This document shows positions 8,363 to 16,107 of a stretch of DNA of 17,948 nt, piece by piece. The notes beneath the pieces were generated by a model. It was given only the letters and a program-made list of their open reading frames with translations, was not told the DNA's origin and did no database searches. This DNA comes from Bacteroidales bacterium GP3 (GTDB lineage Bacteria > Bacteroidota > Bacteroidia > Bacteroidales > Muribaculaceae): contig DAAK01000172.1 in assembly GCA_001701075.1 (NCBI GenBank), forward strand, positions 1-17,948, given 5' to 3'. The translations under genes and the position numbers were made by a program. How positions within the stretch are numbered: position 1 is the stretch's first letter; each line of letters starts with the position of its first letter.

Positions 8363-8454
8363 CGTACTCAAACGGGTAATTATTTTTTAAGGTAGTCTAT
8401 GCACTGCTCTTTACAAAAGTTTCATACAGGTCAAGTCTAATTGACGAAGAGATA

Positions 8455-9156
8455 ATGTTAAAGAAAAGTACACTTGAACATATCATTAGCAATGACATGT
8501 CGGAGATGTGGAATGCCCTCCTCCCTGAGGAGAAACGCATTGTCACCGACAACTTCATCATATCCACTTTTAGGAAGAACCAGATCATTTATTCTGAAAA
8601 TGAAGAGCCTGAATATCTCTGGTGCCTCCTTAAAGGTAAGGTGAAGATGTACAAAGCTGGTATTGGCGATCGTGTCCAGATTCTTCGCCTTTACTCTCCT
8701 GTCCAATATTTTGGATATAGGGCTTATTTTGCAAAAGAACCTTATGTCTCTTCAGTTGCTGCTGTGGAGGAATCAGTCCTCGGAAGAGTTCCAATGCACA
8801 TTGTGGAAAAACTCATCAGGGGGAATATCGATCTTGCAATGTTCTTCATTCATGAGCTCTCTCGCAATCTCGGCGGTTCTGACACAAAAATCGTAAATCT
8901 GACTCAGAAGCACATCCGTGGCCGTCTTGCCGACGCTCTGCTCCTTCTTAGGGACAATTATGGGTATGAAGACGACGAGGCGACTCTCCGCATCTACATG
9001 AGCCGTGAAGACCTTGCAAGTCTAAGCAATATGACCACGGCTAATGCCATTCGTACTCTTGCTACTTTCGTCTCCGAAAAACTGATTCTTGTGGATGGCA
9101 GAAAGATCAAGATTATCAACGAAGACCAACTTCAGAAAATATCTAAAAACGGATAA
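8455..9156 (+). CDS. Crp/Fnr-family transcription regulator
   Basis: A DNA-binding regulator of 233 residues. Residues of about 28-130 form the cyclic-nucleotide-type beta barrel, followed by a long dimerisation helix. Residues of about 155-225 form a winged helix-turn-helix, with REDLASLSNMTTANAIRTL (184-202) as the core. In the effector pocket the stretch FGYRAYFAKEPYVSS replaces the Glu and Arg that bind cAMP in E. coli Crp. The Fnr iron-sulfur cysteines are also absent: C57 is the only cysteine. The signal is therefore unknown and probably not cAMP or oxygen through a cluster. The protein type is common in Bacteroidota. It diverges from the reductase gene, which makes that gene a natural candidate target, by position only. 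Confidence 0.9.
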   Translation: MLKKSTLEHIISNDMSEMWNALLPEEKRIVTDNFIISTFRKNQIIYSENEEPEYLWCLLKGKVKMYKAGIGDRVQILRLYSPVQYFGYRAYFAKEPYVSSVAAVEESVLGRVPMHIVEKLIRGNIDLAMFFIHELSRNLGGSDTKIVNLTQKHIRGRLADALLLLRDNYGYEDDEATLRIYMSREDLASLSNMTTANAIRTLATFVSEKLILVDGRKIKIINEDQLQKISKNG

Positions 9157-9179
9157 TCTTAAAAGATTTCTAAATATTA

Positions 9180-9214
9180 AAAGGTCTGAATCTTTTCTTT
9201 GGATTCAGACCTTT
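9180..9214. terminator. Bidirectional terminator between the crp-like gene and menE
   Basis: AAGGTCTGAATC (9181-9192) pairs perfectly with GATTCAGACCTT (9202-9213) around a nine-base loop. An outer A-T pair makes a 13-base-pair stem. T-rich sequence follows on both strands (CTTTATTTTA on +, CCTTTTAATATTT on -). It lies 24 bases after the crp-like stop and three bases after the menE stop, so it serves both convergent units. Confidence 0.85.
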
Positions 9215-9217
9215 ATT

Positions 9218-10207
9218 TTATGACTTTTGCAGGAGTTCTTTGAGGCTTTTCCTGTCAATCTTCCCATTCGAGGTCCTTGGCAATCCACTTACACAGACCA
9301 CTTCCTTTGGTGACTTAACTCCCAAATCAAGTTTCTTCCTGTATTGGCGCAACCTTACTCCAACAGCTTCTCGTAGTAGCTCTTCTTCAATGGTCTCTTC
9401 CGGCATTTCAACTACCAATACGAGTTTCTCGCCCCACTTATTGTCAGGAACTGAAGAAATACAATACTCAAAAGCTATAAAGGGGCCTAACGTACGCTCC
9501 AATTCCTCCGGCAAAATCTTTATGCCCCCGCTTATTATGCAATTGTCAGCTCTTCCAAGTATTCTGAATTCCTTGGGGCTTTCCACTATAGCTATGTCAT
9601 TGGTGACGAGTCTTAAGCCATCAGGCATATTCACCACAAGACAGCCCTCCTCATTTACTTCGACAGTGATTCCTTCGAGAGCATCAAACGGAGATTCTTC
9701 TTCTCCGATTTTTCGAAGTGCGATATGCGATGCAGTCTCAGTCATCCCATAACTTTCCCATGCATCATAACCTGACATCGCTATCCTGCGTCTCATCATT
9801 GCCGGGATAGAAGATCCCCCTATGAGAATATGCTTCAGTCCTTGCCACCGACCTTCATTCTCAAGTATCCACTCCATCTGTGCAGGCACTACTGAAAGCA
9901 GATCTATCTCATCATCTTCCAATATGCCGGCGAGTGGTTTTGAAGAAGGCAGTTCCGACGTAAGAAGACATTTTGCGACATCTGCCCTGACCGTCATCAT
10001 CTTAGATGCAATATACTTAAAGTCAAGACATGTATGCAGTCGGCTTGAACCCGATATGCCAAAAAACTTATTCGTACGCATTGCGCTTCTACGCATGAAG
10101 TCTTTTTTCAGCTTTATCTTCTTCGGAATGCCTGTGGAACCGGAAGTCTGACATTCCACATAATCCGAATCATCATTCCATATTCTTTCAAATTCTTCTT
10201 GAGTCAT
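9218..10207 (-). CDS. menE: o-Succinylbenzoate-CoA ligase
   Basis: The enzyme activates o-succinylbenzoate with ATP and CoA in menaquinone synthesis. From the ATG at 10207 it has 329 residues. The acyl-adenylate motifs are in order: phosphate loop TSGSTGIPKK (about 21-30), YGMTET (about 153-158), the hinge GRADNCIISGGIKI and the C-terminal catalytic lysine in NGKIDR (K316). The large N-terminal domain of typical ligases (about 450-500 residues in all) is missing, yet all core motifs are present. This short form is, as I recall, normal for Bacteroidales. The frame continues upstream to a TTG at 10222, but the ATG at 10207 is two bases past the menC stop and is preferred. It is the last gene of the men operon. 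Confidence 0.88.
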   Translation of the reverse strand: MTQEEFERIWNDDSDYVECQTSGSTGIPKKIKLKKDFMRRSAMRTNKFFGISGSSRLHTCLDFKYIASKMMTVRADVAKCLLTSELPSSKPLAGILEDDEIDLLSVVPAQMEWILENEGRWQGLKHILIGGSSIPAMMRRRIAMSGYDAWESYGMTETASHIALRKIGEEESPFDALEGITVEVNEEGCLVVNMPDGLRLVTNDIAIVESPKEFRILGRADNCIISGGIKILPEELERTLGPFIAFEYCISSVPDNKWGEKLVLVVEMPEETIEEELLREAVGVRLRQYRKKLDLGVKSPKEVVCVSGLPRTSNGKIDRKSLKELLQKS

Positions 10208-10209
10208 GT

Positions 10210-11268
10210 TCAATATCTCCAATCAAGTTTTGAATAAATATCATTTCCTATCGCCTTTGATGGATCGTAGCTCAAAAGGTCGGATTCAAGATGTAATGGA
10301 CATTCAAAATTATTGGTGTAAAGTGCTCCTGTGCCAAGTCCTTGGGGTATCGTCGTGTTCAAAGTAGCTGTCCATTGAGCGAGGGCATTGAGTCCGACAT
10401 TGGATTCGAGGGCAGAAGTCACCCACCATCCTATTCCTCGCTCTTCTGCGAGCCTTATCCATTCCTCTGCGCCCGAAAAACCACCGCATAGGGATGGTTT
10501 CAGAATTACATATGCAGGATTGACAGTATCGAGCAACGCCTCCTTTTCCTTTTTCCCATACACCCCGATAAGCGACTCATCCAATGCAATCTTTAACGGT
10601 GACACCTGGCAGAGAAACGCCATCAATTCCGGCATCCCTGCAGGAATCGGCTGCTCTATGCTGTGCACTCCGAGATCTGCAAGACGCTTGAGACGAGGAA
10701 GGGCATTATCCATGGAGAAGCCCCCATTGGCATCCACCCTTATCTGAAGTGTTGATTCGGTATACTTTTTCCTTATATACTCTATCAACTCCACTTCTTT
10801 TTTCCAGTCGATAGCACCTATCTTTATCTTGATACATCTGAATCCATCCGCAATCTTCTGATCTATTCTGCTGATCATCTCATCAAAATCTCCCATCCAT
10901 ATAAGTCCGTTGATCTCGATGCTCTGATGACCCTGAGTAAATTCTGACGGGAAGTAGACATGCCTGCAGCCTCCGGCAAAATCCCGGAGAGCTTGTTCAA
11001 GCCCGAAGATAATGCTGCTATAGCCTGTAAGATCTGTTTCTTTTCCCAAGGCTATATTTGCAAGCAATTCCACAAGCTTATAGCCATAATTTCCATCAGC
11101 TTCGGGAGAAAGCCCCGGAAATACAGAACACTCTCCTATCCCGAATTTCGAAGGATCATTCTCATCAAACACCTTGATGAAGAATGTCGGTTTCTCCGTC
11201 AATATCCCTCGGCTTGTTCCGGCCGGGAATCTGAAGTTTAATATATAAGGTGCGTAAGCAAGTCTCAT
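10210..11268 (-). CDS. menC: o-Succinylbenzoate synthase
   Basis: An enolase-superfamily enzyme of 352 residues that dehydrates SHCHC to o-succinylbenzoate. The second-half barrel shows K147 and K149 in CIKIKIG, metal ligands D179 in RVDANGG, E205 in IEQPIP and D230 in ALDESLIG, and the opposite lysine K257 in ILKPSLCGG. These match the MenC arrangement (KxK, D, E, D, K). MenC and muconate or dipeptide enzymes are similar, but the position between menB and menE settles the assignment. Its ATG overlaps the menB stop in TCAT (11265-11268 on the + strand), which points to coupled translation. Confidence 0.93.
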   Translation of the reverse strand: MRLAYAPYILNFRFPAGTSRGILTEKPTFFIKVFDENDPSKFGIGECSVFPGLSPEADGNYGYKLVELLANIALGKETDLTGYSSIIFGLEQALRDFAGGCRHVYFPSEFTQGHQSIEINGLIWMGDFDEMISRIDQKIADGFRCIKIKIGAIDWKKEVELIEYIRKKYTESTLQIRVDANGGFSMDNALPRLKRLADLGVHSIEQPIPAGMPELMAFLCQVSPLKIALDESLIGVYGKKEKEALLDTVNPAYVILKPSLCGGFSGAEEWIRLAEERGIGWWVTSALESNVGLNALAQWTATLNTTIPQGLGTGALYTNNFECPLHLESDLLSYDPSKAIGNDIYSKLDWRY

Positions 11269-12080
11269 GGGAACACTGTGTATTTGTCAAAGTCCGGATC
11301 CCGCTTCTCAAGAAATGCATTCTTTCCTTCCTGAGCCTCATCCATCATATAATACATGAGGGTTGCATCGCCGGCAAACTCCATCATTCCACGCTGACCG
11401 TCAAGCTCAGCATTCAGCGCCCTCTTGATCATCCTTATCGCAAATGGCGAACGCTTCATGATGGTCCGGCACCATTCCACCGTAGTCTCCTCAAGCTTTT
11501 CAAATGGCACTACACAATTCACCATTCCCATTTCAAGAGCTTCCTGTGCGCTATATTGCTTACACAAAAACCATATCTCGCGCGCCTTCTTCTGTCCGAC
11601 ACATCTTGCAAGATAGGAACTTCCAAATCCGGCATCAAAGCTCCCTACCTTCGGGCCAGTCTGACCGAATATCGCATTCTCCGACGCTATCGACAGGTCA
11701 CAAAGCACCTGAAGCACATTTCCTCCTCCTATTGAATATCCGTTCACCATGGCTATGACTGGCTTTGGTATACTCCTTATCGCATGATGCATCTCAAGCA
11801 CATTCAGCCTTGGAGTTCCATCTTCATCTACATATCCGCCTATTCCCTTTACATTCTGATCGCCTCCTGAGCAGAATGCCTTGTCGCCGGCTCCTGTCAA
11901 AACCACTACACGGATATCACTTCTTTCGCGACATATCCGCATGGCATCGAGCATCTCAAAATTTGTCTTAGGTCGGAATGCATTATACACCTTGGGCCTA
12001 TTGATTGTAATCTTAGCGATTCCCTCAAATTCATCGAAAAGGATATCCTCATACTCCTTTATTGTCTTCCACTCAAACAT
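11265..12080 (-). CDS. menB: 1,4-Dihydroxy-2-naphthoyl-CoA synthase
   Basis: A crotonase-fold enzyme of 271 residues that closes the second ring of the naphthoquinone from o-succinylbenzoyl-CoA. Visible motifs are GAGDKAFCSGGDQ (63-75, oxyanion hole and CoA site), NGYSIGGGNVLQ (113-124), FGQTGPKVGSFDAGFGS (138-154) with D149, and CVGQKKAREIWF. The GQTG stretch (139-142) is the bicarbonate-binding version found in type I MenB enzymes such as that of E. coli. Length is normal. It overlaps menD by eight bases and menC by four, so the cluster is translated as a tight unit. Confidence 0.95.
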   Translation of the reverse strand: MFEWKTIKEYEDILFDEFEGIAKITINRPKVYNAFRPKTNFEMLDAMRICRERSDIRVVVLTGAGDKAFCSGGDQNVKGIGGYVDEDGTPRLNVLEMHHAIRSIPKPVIAMVNGYSIGGGNVLQVLCDLSIASENAIFGQTGPKVGSFDAGFGSSYLARCVGQKKAREIWFLCKQYSAQEALEMGMVNCVVPFEKLEETTVEWCRTIMKRSPFAIRMIKRALNAELDGQRGMMEFAGDATLMYYMMDEAQEGKNAFLEKRDPDFDKYTVFP

Positions 12081-13797
12081 AATATTGATTACTTGTTTTT
12101 ATAAAATATTCTTTTAAGATTTCCGCACTCTCTTCTGCAGGAGTCTTTATTATCAGCATCCTCGGGAAATCCGATGATTCCATCAGCCAATCCACTCCCC
12201 CTGCCAACTGCTCCATATTATTGGCTTCCATTGTGTCGATAGCATATGCAGCAGCTATATCTCCAATATTCGGAAGCTCTTTTACGCAAAAATATTGATT
12301 CAATATTTCTGAAGGAATTTTAGATGTCGACTTTATAAACCGGAATATTCCTCCTCCGGAATTATCCAAGACTATCATACGCATATCATTCGGCATCAGG
12401 TTTAGTGCCGAAGCTCCTGAATCGTAGAGCCATGACATATCGCCCGAAATAAGACAGGTCTTTCCTCTATATGCCCATGCACCACCGACAGCTGTCGACG
12501 TGCTTCCATCTATTCCAGAAACTCCCCGGTTGCAGTATTCTGCATGGCAATTATGAGGCAGAAGCTGTGAATATCTCACAGCAGTCCCATTAGAAAGAAA
12601 TACATTGTCAAAGCTATAATTTCTGAATACATAATCAAGTGCCTTGATATCCGACCATGGTGCCCGATCTATGAAATCTCTTGTCAATGCTGCTGACTTG
12701 ATCCTTTGGCGCTCCCAGAGTAAAGAATAGTCTGATTCAATCTTCAGATTCATCTTGCGCAATTTGCCGCTCATTTGTCGGAGAAATGAAGCTGGCGATA
12801 TTTCTATCTTATGGGTCAAGGACTTAAAACAATCACAAAAATAGTTTGAATACCCAAGGCTCCAATGCCTTCTGGGTGAATAGTCACGAAGATATTGCTT
12901 CAGCATCCTTGACACGAGGGCTCCTCCAAAGGATATCACTATATCCGGACGCATCTTTATCTTTTCCTCAGTCGTCATATCGCAAAGCACTGCATCTATC
13001 ATGGTCGACATTGGCTGAGGATCATGCAGATTGGCCAACGTCTCGGCCATCACCACTACATTAGGCAATGTCGCCAACATTCTCACTGCCCTGTCGAGCT
13101 TGTGGTCGGGAGTAGTGAAACCAGCTACAAGCATTATCTTCGAGTGAGCGGCTTCTTCTGCCAATGAATTGAGGATACTTGAAGGGAGCGAATCTGAAAC
13201 TGTTATCATTGAGACACACCGCTCTTCTGGCGAGACTTCCTCTGACAGCTCTCCCAATGGTTCGCTAAGCTGCACATTGATATGCACCGGTCCTTGCTTC
13301 CCTTCCAATGCTTTCAGCAATGCCTCATTGACAGTCCTGTTGATAGTCCATTTCACATCCTCTGTATATTCCTTTCCAGAACCCTCTGGAATGGCCCTTA
13401 CATCATAACTCCCTTTTACAATATGACTCAACACCCCAAACTGGCGTATCGTCTGGGAATCTTCCTGATCTATCCATTCTCGCGGTCGGTCGGCCGATAT
13501 CACTATCAAGGGGACTCCAGAATAATATGCCTCGGCTACTGCAGGTGCATAGTCAAGGACTGCACTCCCCGATGTGCAGACAAGAGCAACCGGTCGCTGC
13601 TCTACAAGTGCACTCCCATAGGCTTGAAAGGCAGCACTTCTTTCATCTACCACTATTTGCTTCGCGATTTCCTGACAAGCTTCAAGAGCTATCAGAAGTG
13701 GAGCATTTCGCGACCCCGGACTGCAATATGCGGTCCCCACGCCATGGGCTCTCAGCAACTCCACAATTTGTCTGCAATATAAGTTGGATGTATTCAC
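12073..13797 (-). CDS. menD: SEPHCHC synthase (MenD), GTG start
   Basis: A thiamine-diphosphate enzyme that joins 2-oxoglutarate to isochorismate, the first committed step of menaquinone synthesis. From the GTG at 13797 it has 574 residues, a normal MenD length. CSPGSRNAPL and the ThDP-activating E52 in VVDERSAAF lie at the N-terminus, TSGSAV follows, RGVSGIDGSTS lies near 424-434, and the Mg-diphosphate motif GDMSWLYD (452-459) with NSGGGIF (479-485) closes it. The frame runs on to a TTG at 13821, but that codon lies inside a hairpin. The GTG start aligns without a gap to the MenD N-terminus I know from Bacteroides, so it is preferred. No menF precedes it. Confidence 0.88.
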   Translation of the reverse strand: MNTSNLYCRQIVELLRAHGVGTAYCSPGSRNAPLLIALEACQEIAKQIVVDERSAAFQAYGSALVEQRPVALVCTSGSAVLDYAPAVAEAYYSGVPLIVISADRPREWIDQEDSQTIRQFGVLSHIVKGSYDVRAIPEGSGKEYTEDVKWTINRTVNEALLKALEGKQGPVHINVQLSEPLGELSEEVSPEERCVSMITVSDSLPSSILNSLAEEAAHSKIMLVAGFTTPDHKLDRAVRMLATLPNVVVMAETLANLHDPQPMSTMIDAVLCDMTTEEKIKMRPDIVISFGGALVSRMLKQYLRDYSPRRHWSLGYSNYFCDCFKSLTHKIEISPASFLRQMSGKLRKMNLKIESDYSLLWERQRIKSAALTRDFIDRAPWSDIKALDYVFRNYSFDNVFLSNGTAVRYSQLLPHNCHAEYCNRGVSGIDGSTSTAVGGAWAYRGKTCLISGDMSWLYDSGASALNLMPNDMRMIVLDNSGGGIFRFIKSTSKIPSEILNQYFCVKELPNIGDIAAAYAIDTMEANNMEQLAGGVDWLMESSDFPRMLIIKTPAEESAEILKEYFIKTSNQYYV

Positions 13798-13811
13798 CTT
13801 GATAGATATAA

Positions 13812-13841
13812 AAGGGAGCAACGTCTATCCGCCACTCCCTT
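13812..13841 (-). terminator. Hairpin between lpxA and menD, terminator or attenuator
   Basis: On the minus strand AAGGGAG (13841 down to 13835) pairs with CTCCCTT (13818 down to 13812) across a 16-base loop, followed by TTTTATAT. The stem is short and the loop long, so it is weaker than the other terminators here. It lies about 30 bases after the lpxA stop and ends 15 bases before the menD GTG. It may end the lpx transcript or modulate read-through into men. No TAnnTTTG promoter was seen between lpxA and menD. Confidence 0.5.
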
Positions 13842-13871
13842 AGTTTTATATTTTTGTTTTTTCACCGAATA

Positions 13872-14645
13872 TCAAATAGCGGATCTTACTATGCCTCTGT
13901 TGGAATTTTCTATAAATCCAACTATCTCATCACGGAATTTTGATGGAGCACACACCTCCATGATCATCTTGAGTGCATTCGTCACATTAAGATCACTCAG
14001 ATATAATATACGGTAGATCTCTTGGATCTGCTGAATTTCTTCCGGCTTGAAACCACGACGCTGAAGACCTATTGAATTTAGACCTACATACGAAATTGGT
14101 TCTCTGGCAGCCTTGATAAATGGTGGGATATCTTTGTTGACAAGTGCTCCACCCTGAAGCATCACGTTCCGACCAATGTGGCAGAACTGATGTATCAGGC
14201 TTCCTCCTCCTATCACAGCGCAATCATCCACCACAACTTCTCCGGCCATCTGAGCGGCATTGGAGATTATCACCTGGTTGCCTATTACACAATCATGGGC
14301 TACATGGACATATGCCATGAGCAGGCAGTTGCTGCCGACCACAGTCTTTCCTTTGGAAGCTGTACCTCTATGCACAGTGGCACACTCTCTTAGCACTGTC
14401 CCGTCGCCGACATAGGCATAAGTCTTTTCTCCGCGGAATTTCAAATCCTGTGGTATCGCTGCTACTGTGACACCGGGAAAAATCTTCACGCCATCACCAA
14501 TTCTGGCTCCAGGATAAATATTCACATTGCAGTCGATCTCACAGTTGTCGCCGATGACCACATCTTCATGAATGGTGGTGAAATTTCCGATCTTTACATT
14601 CTTGCCGATTTGGGCGTCGGGATGTATACAGTTCATCTGTGCCAT
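13872..14645 (-). CDS. lpxA: UDP-N-acetylglucosamine O-acyltransferase
   Basis: The first lipid A enzyme transfers a 3-hydroxyacyl chain from acyl carrier protein to UDP-GlcNAc in the cytoplasm. It has 257 residues. The first two thirds are hexapeptide repeats (IGKNVKIG, IGDNCEID, IGDGVKIF) that form a left-handed helix. The catalytic base is H117 in YVHVAHDCVIG, equal to E. coli H125, with HQFCHIG further on. The C-terminal helical part has LNSIGLQRRGF. G165 appears to match the small ruler residue G173 of E. coli LpxA, which leaves room for a long acyl chain. That chain-length statement is inference. The gene follows lpxC-fabZ by five bases. Confidence 0.95.
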   Translation of the reverse strand: MAQMNCIHPDAQIGKNVKIGNFTTIHEDVVIGDNCEIDCNVNIYPGARIGDGVKIFPGVTVAAIPQDLKFRGEKTYAYVGDGTVLRECATVHRGTASKGKTVVGSNCLLMAYVHVAHDCVIGNQVIISNAAQMAGEVVVDDCAVIGGGSLIHQFCHIGRNVMLQGGALVNKDIPPFIKAAREPISYVGLNSIGLQRRGFKPEEIQQIQEIYRILYLSDLNVTNALKMIMEVCAPSKFRDEIVGFIENSNRGIVRSAI

Positions 14646-14650
14646 CTCAA

Positions 14651-16030
14651 TTACTTGTTCTTGATGATTTGAGCCATGAATTCAGCCTCGCAAACTATCT
14701 TCTCTCCGACAAATGCATAACCCTTGACTACTGCACATCCGCGGCGAATTTCTGTCATAAGCGATACATTAAGCAGCAATGTGTTGCCTGGCACTACCTT
14801 CTGGCGGAACTTGACATTATCTATCTTCAAGAAATATGTGGAATATTTTTCCGGCTCTTCAAGGAAGTTAAGCACAAGCACTCCTGCAGCCTGCGCCATT
14901 GCCTCTACTTGAAGCACTCCCGGCATCACAGGCTCTTCTGGGAAATGGCCCTGGAAGAATGGCTCATTCACCGTCACGTTCTTGACAGCGACACAATGCT
15001 TGCGGTCCAGCTCTATCACCTTGTCTATCAACAGGAACGGATATCTATGGGGCAAAAGTTTCTTGATGCCATTGACATCTATGATAGGAGCTACATTCGG
15101 ATTATAGACAGGGCTCTGGATTTCAGTGTGCTTCACTTCCTTCCTCAACATCCTGGTAAACTTATTGTTGACAGTATGTCCCGGACGGATTGCAACTACG
15201 CGTCCCTTAAGCGGACGGCCAATAAGGGCTATGTCGCCTATTACGTCCATAAGTTTGTGACGCGCCGGCTCATTGTCCCACTGCAAGGGCTTCGGATTGA
15301 TATATCCAATCTTATCTACTGTCATATGCGGCACCTGAACTGCATCACATATCTCGTTGATTTTTTCTTGCGATACAGGTTGGTCGTAGATAACGATACT
15401 GTTTTCAAGGTCACCACCTTTTATCAGGCCATGCTGAAGAAGAGCTTCTATTTCACGCACAAATACAAACGTGCGGGCACTTCCTACTTCCTGGCGGAAA
15501 TCTGCAAGATCGTCAAGGACTGCAAACTGATTGGGAAGCACGGGTGAGTTATACTCTACCATAACCTCTACACTGAATCCTTGATCAGGATAAATCGTTA
15601 TAGTGGCGCCGTTTTCATCCTTATACTGAATCTTATCCTTTATTATGAAGTAGTCTTTATCGGCATTCAATTCCTCCAGTCCTACCTCCTCAATCTTTTC
15701 AGCATAGACAGTGGCACTTCCATCAAGAATCGGAAGTTCCGGTCCGTCTACCTCGACGAGGCAGTTGTCGACGCCATAAGCATAAAGCGCTGCCATAGCA
15801 TGCTCTATTGTGCTTACTCTTACATCGCCCTTACCTATCACTGTTCCTCGAGTCGTGTCTACTACGTTTTCTGCAAGAGCATCGATGACGGGCTGTCCCT
15901 CAAGATCAATTCTCTTAAACTTCACACCGGAATTTGCAGGCGCGGGATTAAACACTGCCGTCAACTGACGGCCTGAATGGAGTCCCTTTCCCTCCACCTT
16001 AATCGGTGCTTTTAAAGTTAGCTGATTCAT
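14651..16030 (-). CDS. lpxC/fabZ: Bifunctional LpxC deacetylase / FabZ dehydratase
   Basis: A natural fusion of 459 residues. Residues of about 1-305 are LpxC, the zinc enzyme that removes acetate from the UDP-acyl-glucosamine and commits it to lipid A. Zinc ligands are H77 (VSTIEHAMA), H258 and D262 (ARHKLMD), with catalytic H285 (RPGHTVNN) and conserved E76 and T187. Residues of about 315-459 are FabZ, the 3-hydroxyacyl-ACP dehydratase of fatty acid synthesis, with H362 in FFQGHFP and E376 in QVEAMAQ at the correct 14-residue spacing. Both active sites look intact. The fusion is known in Bacteroidota and couples two enzymes that compete for the same hydroxyacyl-ACP pool. Confidence 0.97.
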   Translation of the reverse strand: MNQLTLKAPIKVEGKGLHSGRQLTAVFNPAPANSGVKFKRIDLEGQPVIDALAENVVDTTRGTVIGKGDVRVSTIEHAMAALYAYGVDNCLVEVDGPELPILDGSATVYAEKIEEVGLEELNADKDYFIIKDKIQYKDENGATITIYPDQGFSVEVMVEYNSPVLPNQFAVLDDLADFRQEVGSARTFVFVREIEALLQHGLIKGGDLENSIVIYDQPVSQEKINEICDAVQVPHMTVDKIGYINPKPLQWDNEPARHKLMDVIGDIALIGRPLKGRVVAIRPGHTVNNKFTRMLRKEVKHTEIQSPVYNPNVAPIIDVNGIKKLLPHRYPFLLIDKVIELDRKHCVAVKNVTVNEPFFQGHFPEEPVMPGVLQVEAMAQAAGVLVLNFLEEPEKYSTYFLKIDNVKFRQKVVPGNTLLLNVSLMTEIRRGCAVVKGYAFVGEKIVCEAEFMAQIIKNK

Positions 16031-16072
16031 ATGCGTTGTTTTTATTTTTTTACTTAGGTATTATATATACGT

Positions 16073-16107
16073 TGAACTGAGCCGCTTATTGCTTGCGGTT
16101 CAGTTCA
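16073..16107. other. Long hairpin across the lpxD stop codon
   Basis: TGAACTGAGCCGC (16073-16085) pairs with GCGGTTCAGTTCA (16095-16107) around a nine-base loop that holds the lpxD TAA. The 13-base-pair stem has one G-T pair when read as + strand RNA. In the minus-strand transcript that position is an A-C mismatch. No T tract follows on either strand, so it is unlikely to be a terminator. It sits between lpxD and lpxC-fabZ and might affect mRNA processing or the translation ratio, which is inference. Confidence 0.6.

Noticed and set aside
9218..10207. MenE as a truncated pseudogene
   Set aside because: It is shorter than typical ligases, but every catalytic motif from the phosphate loop to the C-terminal lysine is present and the short form is common in this order.
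11250..11735. Open frame on the + strand opposite menB
   Set aside because: It is antisense to the conserved crotonase domain of menB, low in complexity and without a recognised family.
14639..15547. Open frame of about 300 codons on the + strand, opposite lpxC-fabZ
   Set aside because: The minus strand carries LpxC and FabZ with all active-site residues intact. The opposite frame shows no recognisable domain and a cysteine- and histidine-rich composition typical of a shadow frame.
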